Source of the DNA: Capsulimonadaceae bacterium
GTDB taxonomy: Bacteria > Armatimonadota > Armatimonadia > Armatimonadales > Capsulimonadaceae
Assembly (NCBI GenBank): GCA_031292625.1
Contig: JARLGU010000051.1
Span: 1-64,000, forward strand
Reading direction: 5' to 3'
DNA length: 64,000 nucleotides
The position numbers and the translations under genes were made by a program. Positions within the stretch are counted from its first letter, which is position 1. Every line of letters starts with the position of its first letter. The notes beneath the pieces were generated by a model. The model was not told the DNA's origin and searched no databases. It saw only the letters and a list, made by a program, of their open reading frames with translations. Positions 19,001-30,000 of the stretch are shown piece by piece.

Positions 19001-20975
19001 GCGCTTTGATAATCCGCTGAATGCGGACGCTTCCGTCGTACAGCCGGATATCGGCTTCCCGATGCCGCTGCAGGCGACGACGGCCAGCGTCGCGTCGAAT
19101 GGCTACGCGAACAGCAAGACGACCCTGGTCATCAAGCTGCACAGCGTCTCGAACAACGTCCCGATGCTCTACTGGTGGGCCAAAGTTCCGAACGCCTATC
19201 CAGTGAGCGGAAATACGCTGATTCTGTCGCCGATGACGATGGTTGGGGACTGGCTCTATTTTGGCGCGCAATATGGAAACACGGGGGCATACTACATCTT
19301 CTCAGTGTGCGGGCGCAAGATCAGCCTGGGCGTCGGGATGAACGGCACTACGCGGGAGATTAATGAGAGCGGCAACACCGCCTACTTCAACTACTTCCCG
19401 TCGCAGGTCGGACAGATCCTTTCGCCGCTTGTGAGCGCGGGCCGGTATGCCGTGGCGCAGGGAGGGCTCGGCATTGAGGGCTTCGGTGACATGCTGACGC
19501 TTGTCTCCGACCGCGACCGCCTTATCGCGTTCAATCCGGACGGCTCCGCGGAATGGTCTTGCGATTCCACGTACCAGGCCAATTCCCAGGGCGGCGCGAG
19601 TTCGACGGCGACGCAGACCACGTCCAAGCTCAGCCTTAACCGGCCGTCGACGCTTTCGCAGCTTTCCGCCAGCGACTATCTGACCGCCGATACGGGCAAT
19701 AACCGGTGCGTTCGCCTCGATCAAGCCGGACAGGCGACCTGGGAACTGACGACGTTCAGCGATCCGTACCTCCTGATGCCTGCGGGGCAGTCGAACGCGC
19801 TCGCGAAGCCGACTAGCTGCATCACCTGGAGCACGGTCAATTCGACGAACACCCAGTTAACGAACCACTACCTGGTCTCCGATACCGGCAACTACCGCGT
19901 GCTCGAAGTGGACGACACGTACACGATCAGTTCGACGACCGCGACCCAGTCGATCGACGTAACTAATCCGTATGCCTACCACACGCTGGTTTGGGAGAGC
20001 CACACCCTGGAGCAGGGGCGAAAGTATCAGTATGTCGCAGCCCAGGTCTACCAGGGAGCCGATAGCAGCTACTATATCATGGCAGCCGTGGCGAACAAAA
20101 GGATTGCGCCAATCGTCCTACCCACGGGCCAATCGAACTACCAACTGCAGCCGCCTGCGTCCGACGCCGAGGGAAGCTCGATCGTGCTGCTGTACTACGG
20201 CGGTCCGAACGTGTATTGGGGCTATTCGGACGCAATTACCGGAGATTGTCCGACACGCGCCGGGACGGTCGCGAACTCGACGACTATTCTCGGCGGAACG
20301 ATTGCGTACCGGTACTTGTCGACCGCGTCGAATAATCAGAGTATCCAGTATCTCTTGCCGCTGATCACGTACAAGACGTATAATGCGGGCTCGATCGTGA
20401 TGCCGCCGACGCCGTTGCGGGGCGTACGGTTCCTGGTCGACTATTACCGCTATCCTGCGACGTTTGCGACACAGCGGACGATGTTCTGCGACGATGACGG
20501 AGTGTTCGACGGCATTCCGGCGGCCATGACGGCGGGGACGAATCCGCCAGCGCTGGTTACGTCGGGAAATCAGTTTGTTTGGTATCTGAATGCATACGAC
20601 GAGTATGTGTCGCCGAACTTGTCGTCGGATCCATATGGGCTCTCATTTACTGAGTACGATTATGACGGGACCGTCGCCAGCTACACGGTTACAGCGTCGA
20701 ACAATCAGCCTCAGATGCCCTATCGGTCAACGATGTTCCGCCCGGCGTCGGCGCTGTTGCTGGCGAATCAGGATTATTTGATTACGAACCAGGCGTCGAG
20801 TGGAGATCCGGGCTCTGCCGACACGGTGAGCGTAGGGGGCAATGTATTTGAGGTTTACAGGTCGACCAGCCCTACGTCGCCCCCGCAGCATGCGTGGGAT
20901 TTGATCCGGGTGTGGGGCTTGCCGACCAACTCGGCTCCTTTGGTCCAGCCGGCGTTTGCGATGCGCCCGCTCTAG
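16002..20975 (+). CDS. Large secreted protein with beta-propeller-like repeats, PilY1 position
   Basis: About 1657 residues, exported by a signal peptide (hydrophobic LASVALPALACLAVLSAG, cleavage near AWA-GA). I chose GTG at 16002 because AGGAG lies 8 bases upstream; ATG at 16011 is the alternative. An N-terminal region has VLVIHIDG, then FLDKGGTLIIDGG and GGGHIIVTAANI, resembling glutamine-amidotransferase-like or DUF4159-type folds. Later repeats such as GFLHAFDV, GRIFAIQPDN, GFVYALAYN, RLIAFNPDGSAEW and TGNYRVLEVDD look like PQQ-type or NHL-type propeller blades. A possible calcium loop reads DLDGNGNAD. It follows PilV, PilW and PilX-like genes as PilY1 does, so a tip adhesin role is inferred. 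No homology was tested. Confidence 0.65.
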   Translation: MTSMPHKALSINRSLGLPIAGRMLASVALPALACLAVLSAGVRAWAGAYTYGTQTRVINAAYLVLPSAHEDVIGVPDPYVFYILNNRNDLRPNNWSLTNPMSPKVVTTALAKRFQSYTVGSVTYPGLTIGEPVTPAMAAFWEIDIGDLSTTNVSQFDVLVIHIDGLTYNLSSGSFTCDTLNLSSYSRRCLRQFLDKGGTLIIDGGSGTAVDSGNSVVSGHQGMWAATGMFADVQWYNGLGKTGIAETQVNGQRHPLLTVPYYLSQQEINQLGANNVGNYFLASGRGASNQTIPTTALNPPDESIFETVVGNSADGGLPYIAAGDYGGGHIIVTAANICNDISNPVVPAVGQIPPIFCNTSDFSAAHAEDLKFMVNAISYSSTCAQGEGFIPRHTSSSESEFGGSLLPTWEFPPTTPTSPTNYPLVWNSANWYSTTTPAIFANIAFITDGQGFLHAFDVYPTEDLDGNGNADDYAASPTTDPLVQERSDKDLSQGRVYDQLWTYLIDSGGVSSPTVAILPQNNTKSGYTWVIAEGSDGSVYGVPACVAGGGAQKLYTASGNKFTVSTPPVPPPAPTVYHGRIFAIQPDNSLAVIDLAHPVQKTAGGTSDPITSNYFKMQLPVPSNTTWGPPYYAPMVASIPSSDGTYGGDDIVVTVSCQNCTVSLLVGSLDETIQPSSTASTATMANTTYATKSITAKYNGVMAVAAPEDRSNDSYNMDQWVYISDPNYSVGGSSTGIATNGYAVFSGITESTSASSAGITITSTDTTVTPANVSSFYADYDLSSNSTTAVTSGLPTRMQLIPSVMSGTSTAYLSGSPAESLGNQTVYTANAGLVPYIAGLVDQNPGIGAGSSGIAGPYMRWRFALVGGNGTGDTSKALTDGDGIQYAFAGFAFVGSPIIGPDGFVYALAYNANYIPQYNSDGTLNSAGTVIPTTIVMCFNPNARVSATVPSSSGSSQPTTVQQYVDNNYVNGVSPGSSGANTLSPPQVPVNFTGGTFTIRRFDNPLNADASVVQPDIGFPMPLQATTASVASNGYANSKTTLVIKLHSVSNNVPMLYWWAKVPNAYPVSGNTLILSPMTMVGDWLYFGAQYGNTGAYYIFSVCGRKISLGVGMNGTTREINESGNTAYFNYFPSQVGQILSPLVSAGRYAVAQGGLGIEGFGDMLTLVSDRDRLIAFNPDGSAEWSCDSTYQANSQGGASSTATQTTSKLSLNRPSTLSQLSASDYLTADTGNNRCVRLDQAGQATWELTTFSDPYLLMPAGQSNALAKPTSCITWSTVNSTNTQLTNHYLVSDTGNYRVLEVDDTYTISSTTATQSIDVTNPYAYHTLVWESHTLEQGRKYQYVAAQVYQGADSSYYIMAAVANKRIAPIVLPTGQSNYQLQPPASDAEGSSIVLLYYGGPNVYWGYSDAITGDCPTRAGTVANSTTILGGTIAYRYLSTASNNQSIQYLLPLITYKTYNAGSIVMPPTPLRGVRFLVDYYRYPATFATQRTMFCDDDGVFDGIPAAMTAGTNPPALVTSGNQFVWYLNAYDEYVSPNLSSDPYGLSFTEYDYDGTVASYTVTASNNQPQMPYRSTMFRPASALLLANQDYLITNQASSGDPGSADTVSVGGNVFEVYRSTSPTSPPQHAWDLIRVWGLPTNSAPLVQPAFAMRPL

Positions 20976-21057
20976 GCGAGACATCTCGCGGACCGGGAGA
21001 ACGCGGCCGATGCCTTACACATATAAATGACGTGCGCTACGACGAGGACGCGAAAGC

Positions 21058-24000
21058 ATGACAGCGATGAAAGACAAACTGCATAAAATCGCAGCGCTTG
21101 GAGCCGGCGCGGTCGCCGTGCTTGCGATTCCGTGCGCGCCGCTGCACGCGCAAACGACGCCAGGGCAGCTTCAGACCTACACGGACACGCTGATCCATCC
21201 CTTCCACCCGTTTTCGTGGCAACAGTACCGCGGCATGATGGGCGTCAACGCCAACTACAATTACTCGACGGCGATCAATTCGTCGAATTCGGCGACGTTT
21301 CCGGCGAACAACTACACTGGGATTTTCGCTTCGAGCGGGACGCCGATGGTTGTGCCCAACTCGGCGTTCGCCGACGCGGCGGTACAGCAAGGGACGACGT
21401 TCGCGTTTCCAAATCCGCTATTCCAGACGACCGGATCGGTGATCGATGACATCCTGAACCGTTGGGAACTGATTGACCCGACGTTTACGCCGCCGAACGT
21501 CCTTCCGGCTACGCAGATCAACGGAAGCCTGCTCGGCGACTATTACGATCCGACGAACTTCGAGCCGCCGTACAGCCGCAACGTCTTCCGCGATTGGGAT
21601 AGGACGGGATGGAGCGCTCCCAACAAATATGTGAACGGCCTGAGCGGGGCCGAAAACGCGACCGTCGTCGACGACAATAATACGTGGAACGGGCTTCATT
21701 CCGGATCCAACACGTTTGCCCCGAACGGCTTCTCGGCGACGCAGCAGGCAGTCACAAGGGCGTGGCCCTTGCAGAGCAGCACCACGACGGCTAACGACGA
21801 GGACACGGTCGTCGCCGCGAACACGGCTACGGCGGTGGGCGCAGGCAAGGGCGCGACTTGGACAATCACCGGCTCCGGCGGACAGTTCGAGCTATACGTT
21901 TACGTGCCGACGCCCGCTGCCGATCAGCATCCGGTTCCCGACGCGCTTTACACCTACCTGATCGATGGCGTGCAGCAGGGAACGTTCTACGTCAACCAGA
22001 CGACGAACTTCGGCTCCTGGTACGATTCCGGCGTTGCGCTTACGCTCGCTACGGCCGATACGTTGACCGTGCGACTGGATTCGACATCCACTTTTGGCAC
22101 GGTTGCGCTGACTCCGATCACCTGCACGCTGGATTCCAACAGCCCAACGGTAAGCACCGACGCATTCGATTGGGACCCGTTCGGCGTCGAAGGCTCCGGG
22201 ACCACCACGGTCTACGCCAGCGACGGCAGCTACTACACGGTGGAGATCTACCCGCAGCAATCCGCAACGCCGTCGTCCAACGCGGTTACTTACGGCGTTA
22301 CCGGTGAAGGCATCGCTTACGGAACGTGGCCGGTGAACGGCACGGCTCCAAGCACTGCGGGCAGCTCTACCGCGATCGACCAATCTGCAACCCGGTACAA
22401 CCATTGGGTGCAGCTCGACATGGAAGATGCCAGCGGCAACGAGCAGCTTGCGGTACCCTTTAAATATACGCCGCCGACCGACGGCTCGACGTGGGACAGC
22501 AAAAACTACCTCTCGCTTGCCGGATCAGGCGCGGTTGCCGGCGGCGTGCGCATCACGAAGGTCAGCGAGCAGACGATTTACGCCGGCGGTAAGACGGACG
22601 CCGGCGGGAGCGGCCAGACGTCGACGACCGGTTGGACGGTTACGGGCTCTGGCGCGGCGAGCATCGCGACGGCATTGCCGACGACGGCGCCTGCCGTATC
22701 CGTGACGTTCCAGTGGCTGCCGGTCTTCGCGGCGACCGATGTTCCGCAGAGCTATAACGTACTCGTCCACATTCCCTCGTCCGCATCCGCCGCGTCGACG
22801 AACCCGGGCATTACCGATGCGCAGTATGTGGTCGTCGCGGGCGGGATCAACTACGTCACCGCGCCGATCAACCAGCAGACGTCGGCGGGAAAGTGGGTGG
22901 CGCTTAGGTATCCGGTAAGCACAAGCAACCCGATGAGCGGCAAGCTGATCGAAGCGCCCTTTGCGGCGCTTGGAACGCTGACGCAGGCGGTGTACAACAC
23001 CTATAACTACGTGCAGTTGGCCAACGGGACATCGAACACCTACTCAAGCCAACTCGTATACGCCGATGCCGTGCAGTTCGTCGCGGTCCCCGGATCGTAC
23101 GATGTCGCCGCCGACGCCGTGAAGATGGTCGGCAACGGCTTGACCGTGGACGATGTGCTTGCCGGCAGCGCCGTTTTTAAGATGACCGGCAGTTGGGTAA
23201 AGGACACGACCGCGCCGGACTACTACGGATCCGATTATCTCAAGTCCACGTCGCCTTCGTCGTCGACCGCAACCTGGTTGCCGACATTGCCTACGACGGG
23301 GCTCTATTCGGTCTACGCGTGGTTTCCGTCGAATACGTCCGGCGAGACGCATGTTACAAACGCCCAGTATTCGATCAACGTGCCCGGCGCAACGACGCAG
23401 ATTTCCGCTATATCGGTGGACCAGACCTACGGCGGGTCGTGGCAGTTTCTCGCCGGTCCGCTCTCGTTTGCGTCGCTCAACTCGTCGGGGAGCGTTCCCA
23501 GCGTGACGGTCTCCTGCCCATCGCCGCTTCCCTCCTCTGGAGCGGTATTGGTGGCTGACGCCATCATGTTCGTCAACGAAAGCTCCGCAGGGGCGACCTA
23601 TTCGTCGGCAGTCGTCGCGAACATTACCGACTACCCGGAGATTTTCTACGGCTACGATTTCAACACGATCGCCACCGTGACCGACCTAACGAGCACGATC
23701 GCACTTCCCGGATCTTATCCGGCCTATCCCGGCGGCGGCTATGCCAATTACATTTCCGACACAGTGTACAGCGGCGTGTCGTACGGCAATTTACCGCTCG
23801 TCCACAACAACAACATCATCTTTACCCAGGCAGGCGCGACGACGACCGATCCGCCAATTACAACAATTCCGCCGTATTACGCGGCGAACCCCGCGACCCC
23901 GATCACGGAAGGGGATGGTGTAACCGCGACTGGAAATACCTCCGCGATTACGCAACTTGTCTATTTCGCGCGCAACGAGAACGTCGCCAGCTCCGGCAAT

Positions 24001-27000
24001 GCCGCAACCACCGTGGCCGGCACGATTTACTGCGTGGACGGCTTGACCGGGGACATCGTCTGGAAGTATCCCGATGACTACACGCCTGCTTTGGAGCGAC
24101 CGGGCTTTATTTCCGGCACGCCGGTTCTCCTGCGCAATGTATTGACCCGCGTTAACCAACCCTGGTATGAGACGGGCGATCCCGGCTACGTGGCGCTTGG
24201 CACCGGAGGGACCATCGTTCCGACCGGCCAGGTAAACAACCGCGGCGCGTACGGCACGTTTAATTCGGTGACCGATTTTATCGATCCGCCGAACTGGCCG
24301 AGCGGGACCCCGGCGCTGAATTGGCAGGAGGCAGCCTATCCCGCGTTTTCCACGACGGGCGATGTTTATCAGCCGCGCACGGTCCTTGTCGTCGGCGACG
24401 ATAACGGCAAGCTGTTTTGCATCGACGCGGCAGGCAATGGGGATGGCAACGATATCATCCACGACTCGACGTCCCCGACGCCGTATCCGGTGAGCTTCGA
24501 CAGCAGCGGCAATCCATACACGTCGGCAGGGACGCCGACTGGAACGCTTTCAGTCACGCACGTCGGAACCACTCGCTGTTACTGGTGCTGGCAGCCGGAT
24601 TCCAGCAGTCCGCTTGCGCAGGGCGGGGGATCGACATCGACGGGGACGCCGTTTGACGATGTGGCCGCGGGCACGCCGTCTCCAAGCAATGCATGGACAA
24701 CGCAAACGGTATCTGGCGCATATGACGGGACATGCCAGACACATACGGTGACGAGCGCGGGCGGCGGCGACTCATCCACCTTTGCGTGGACATTGACGCT
24801 CACTACGGCCGGAGTTTACGGCATTTCGGTGCAGGTGCCGGATATCTCCGGCGTTACTTACGGCGCGGCCGAGTATACATTCACGGACGCATCAGGCGCT
24901 ACGCATGTTTGCACGCTCGCAGCTCCTCAAGGGCAGGCGGCCGCCATAGGCAGTCCATATGCGCTCACCGATGCGAAGGGGAATACGACGTTCAGCTTGG
25001 GGACTACGACGCAGATCGTCCTCGATGCAACCATCGCCGCAGCGAACTCGACGCTCGTGGCGGACGTTGTTTTCGTGAACCCAGGTGTGTCCGGGGAAGC
25101 GCTGGATTACACGCGGAACCTGATTACGCCGTCCTCCTATCAGCTGAACGGCCCGACAGCGGCGTTGACGCAGGACACGGCCTGGGGCACGGCGGTCGCC
25201 AGCGCGGCCGCTGGAACGATTAGCCCGGCAATCGTCTATGACCCGAAGTTGTTCATCGGCAACTCCAATGGCGTTTTGTATTCGATTGACGGCAAGGGAA
25301 CCCTTGCCAATCCCGCGAACTCCGTTGTCAATCCCAAGATCTACGACCTGAGCCTGGACCAGACATTCCCGACGGTCACGGTGAACTGGTGGTTCAACAC
25401 GGGAAGCTCCATCGCATATGCGCCGGTATTCGATCCGCTCGACAACATCGTGATCGCCACGACCTACAACAGCAGCGGCAACAATCAGGGGCGCGTCTAT
25501 GCCGTGAACGCCGACTATGGCCCGGTCGGCAACGGCGGCGTCGTTCCAGCAAGCCAGATATCGACGGGGGCGACCGGCACGGTTATTACTCCAGTTCCGG
25601 ATACGTACAATTACAATATCAACCCCATTCCGTACTGGTCCTTCCCGGATGGCTTCGGCAGTCTCGTGGACACAAACGGCAACCCGCTTGGCACAGTGCC
25701 GGCCAACCTGAACAGCTCGAGCGAGGTGTTCCCGGAGAACTTCCCTTACCCGAATAATAACGTCGCAATGCCGGTGCACCTTCTTACGTCAAAGGTGGCC
25801 AATGGGAGCGGCAACCTTGCAATCCTGCCGCTCGGCGACATCGCGGGAGCGCCGGCGTTGTATACGAACCCGAACAGCACGACGCGCTACATCTATGTTG
25901 CGTGCAACGATCCGCTGACCAATCTTAACGGGCGCATAATGGCCCTGGACACGAGCGGTCAGTTCCAGTGGAGCTTTCCGCACACGAATGTCGACACGAC
26001 CACGGGCAGTGCGGATCCGAATTGTGACGCAACGGTAGAGACGCAGCAGGCGCAGTTCACCGCCGACCTGACGGCGTCCAATACGCTGGTGATCGACGGC
26101 GCGTTTACGACTCAGTTGTCGTCGCCAAGCTATTTCGTATCGTCGTCACCGGCGATTGCGATGATTACGGCCCCGTCGAGCGACCCGTACTCGCCGTTCA
26201 ATTCGGGCTCGTCTCAGAGCGGCTCGCCCGCAGACGACGCTCCGACGCCCGTGCTCTATGTGGGCAACACGAATGGCGATCTTTATGAGATCGCGCTCGC
26301 GCCGCCGCCTGGGGCGAGCTTCGGGGCGGATAAGCCCAATTCGGCGAACTATGATTCCGATATCCTGTACGGTTTGGGCCTGACGTTTGGCGGCGCGGGG
26401 GTGGTGAGCGCGCCCGCCGTGATCTCCGGCAGCGCCGGTAACCTGACCACGGGCAAACGCGGCGGCGTCGCGTGGTTTAACGGCGCGAACGACGGCCTCA
26501 CGGAAACCGAGGCCGCGCCGTATCAATATAACGGCACAGCGATCTACGGCAACCGCGATGCAAACCTTGGCGGAGATCAGGATGCGGCGCTGCGCCCCGG
26601 CGGCCTTTCGTCGCCCACGCTTGGCGGCTTCGACATCTTCCCGATGACGCAGCAGCATCTGCAAACCAGCAGCAGCGGCGGATATACCACTGGGGATATC
26701 CTTACCGATATCAGCGAATGGGTCTATTCCGGCTCCGACGGCGGGCAGTTGTTCGGCTTCACTGCCAACGCGTCGATCGGCGCGGGAACGGGCGCGGGAT
26801 CGGTCAATCCCGCCAATTTCATCCCGATCGAAAACGCCGGGGAGTCTCTTCCCGGCCTCGTGGACCTCACGCGCAACCTGATCACGTCAGTGTCGCCGGA
26901 CGGCACGCTTGGCCCGGACGGCACGAGCGACGCCACGGCGTTCGGATGGTGCCGCAACTTTACGCCGGTCAAGGCTGCCTCGGGCGCTCCATCGGCGGTT

Positions 27001-30000
27001 CTGTCCGATGGCGCAACAGTTGACCCGAAGACCGATCCAAACCCGGTGACCGAGTGGGGACAGACGTTTTACGTGAAAGTCTTCGGCTTGGACAATCCCG
27101 CGAATACGGGAACAAGCGCTAGCGGCGTACCGATGCCCAAGCCCCTCTACGTTAAGTTTAGCCTGAGCAATATCTCGACCGGCAGCACGAGTTCGTATGT
27201 GGAGTCGCGCACGGTGACGCCAGACCGGTTCTACCCGATCGGCGACGCGGGCCCGTCTTCCGCATGGTGGACGACTCCTGGCGGGCCTCCTTGGCTTGCG
27301 TCGTCCGCGACCACATCGTCGATCGGCAACTACGTCGCGATCTACCCGGTGGTGATGGGCAACGGCTCTACGGGCGAGCTGACGCCGACGCTCAAGATCA
27401 AGGTCACGGATGTGGAGTACCACTATCTGTTGAACGGTCAGGAGCACGTGATTCGGGCGCACGTCGACCCAGGAACGCTGGTCAATAACGGCAAGGGCGG
27501 ATTGACGCTGACGACGCCGATCGATCAGGCGACGTTCGGGATCCTGAATCCGCTGGCCGTGCGCGGCGCGGGGCTGCCATTCGATATTTCGCAGGCTTCG
27601 GCGGTGGAGCTCGGTCTTTCGCCTGCAGGCGAAAACCCAACTCTTACGTCTGTTCCGATCCGCGATCTCGGTCCGTTCCAAAGCTTCGACAACATGGTGC
27701 CGGTTTTCAAAGTGTACAAGTATGCCTCGTGCAATGGCAATGAGGTGCCGCGCGGAACGACGCCTCCCTCCGGCGGTACGGCAACCGGCAGCGGCGGGAC
27801 GATCATCTCGGACCCCAAGAAGTTGATGAACACGTCCAGCGGCGTTTCGTTGTCGTACTTCACGATGATCGTCGCGACGACGACGGCCGGGCTGCTCGGT
27901 CACGGCGCGGTTGGCGACAATAGCACCGCGACCGCGCTTGGCGCGGGTGTCGTTGCGGGCGATCCTGCGACGATCAATTCCGAGGGCACGACGACGCCGA
28001 ATATTATTCCAACGACCGCCAATGGCGGCGGAGGTTTTGGCAAGACGCTTCTCAATGTGGCGGACCGCAGCGCGCTCGGCGTGAACAATGAGCAGATCAC
28101 CAGCCTGCGCATGACGTCAACGAAGCTGGCTTGGAATTGTAATCCGATCACGGGCACCTTCACGATCGCGCCGAATGGCAGCCCGATGGGCAGCGGCGCG
28201 GTCATCAACCGCTTGCCGTGGGACTCCTATCCGACTTCGTACACAGTCGGGACTAACCAGAGCATCGACTATCCCGACATCACCCAGTATGCCGTTACGG
28301 CGACGCTGCAGCGGCGCTCGAGCTATGACGGCTCGTCGCCCGGGACGACTGCCGGCATCGTTTACGCCGCTGGAACGCTTGCGAATACGAGCTCTACGGT
28401 CTCATCGACCAACAATCGCGATGTCAATCCACAGTCGGTTCAGATCACGGTGAACGTGCCGAAGTACCAACCCGCCAACCTTGAGGCTTACAGTAACTAC
28501 TACGCCAGTCAGGGAATCGAGGCGTCGGGAATTAACCATCTGCATCCGGATGCGGGATCGACAAGCGATCCTGCGCCCGGGGCCGACATTCCGAATGGCT
28601 ACGTAGGGTTGGCGAGTATGTATATCGACTCGGGCAACACCGGAACCATGAACACGACGAAGGCTTACCGGAACGTGCAGATCTGGACGGGCGTCCAGGC
28701 CGACATGAACAGCATTACCATCGATCAGCCGACGACCGATATCGGCGCGGTGCCCGCCGGATTTGGCATCGAGGACCCGCTCGATTCCGTCTGGGCGTCG
28801 GTCGCGGTCGGTACGGACACGACGGGCCTCACGGCCAATTCGGCATCGTGGAGTCCGTTCAGCGGGACGAGCAATTCGCGGTTCGCGCACTGGTACCAGG
28901 CCGTTACCGCGCACAACACGGGCAATGTCAATTTGCTCAACATTCACTTCGATCAGTACCTGAACTACAGTACGGCTGCCGCCGGAGGATGGGGCGTGCC
29001 TTATAAGAGCGTGTCCGCGCTCAATCTGACGAACGACGGCGCGAGCGGTAATTCGTTCATTCCGTCGGTGGATACCGTCGCGGGGACGACGGGGCTCCTG
29101 ACCGCCGGTCCCAACGCGCAGGCCGGGCTGATGCCGGTCGTCCGCAGTTCCGCCGATTACTTTGACCAGTATGCGACGTGGAATTCCTCTGCCAACCATT
29201 GGGATGATTCTGGAAGCGGCTACCTGCCATACTGGAACGCCTATATTCCGAACGGAGCCGAGCTCTCGTCGAAGACCGGAGAGGCTGCCTATAACTATCC
29301 TGGCCCGACGTGGCACAAGCCGCGCATCGGAGACAGCGCGCTGTGGGGGGCGACCTTCACCGTGCCCGACCAGCCGCATGACGCGCTGAATCCGCTTACG
29401 AGCGCTCAGGCGACCGGTTCGCCCAAGCTAAGCGTCGCCGTGCCGATGGGAACGCCTTCGGGCACCTACTCGCAGGCCTTGCGTCTCTTCGAGGGCTACG
29501 ATGCCGCGCCGCTTTCGAGCGGAGCTGTTTCCACGGCCTATACGGGGCCGCTCTACGGCGGTCAGGCCGTGCCGATACAGGTCAAGAGCACGGCGTCTCC
29601 CTATGCGCTTTCGCTTGACGCCAGTACGAATACGATCTTGCAGCCGTACAGCCAGACGCCAACACAGATCAAGGTGACGGTTACAGAGGCGCGGATCACG
29701 TCGGGGACGACGAGCAATGCGCACCTGGAAGCGAGCGACGGGACGAACTTGAGCGCGTCGCTGCCGATGGTGGACTTTGACGACAACGACGGCAACCTGG
29801 AGACGTTGGCCTTGACGGGCGCGCCGACGGGGACCAACGTTCTTGCGACCCCCATTGCGAACGACTTGCAGCCGGTTGGCTTCCCCGCCGCGCTGGATTT
29901 GACCAGTTCGTCAGTGACTTCGTCGATTGGCCTTGTTTGGGCCTCAGCCCGGTACGATTCCTCGGGCGACTCCCGAATCGCCAAGGCGTACCTGCCGTAC

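Noticed and set aside
26887-29379. Minus-strand frames of about 325-338 codons inside the giant gene
   Set aside because: The giant frame is continuous over 11.4 kb with a signal peptide; the antisense frames are Arg-rich shadows.
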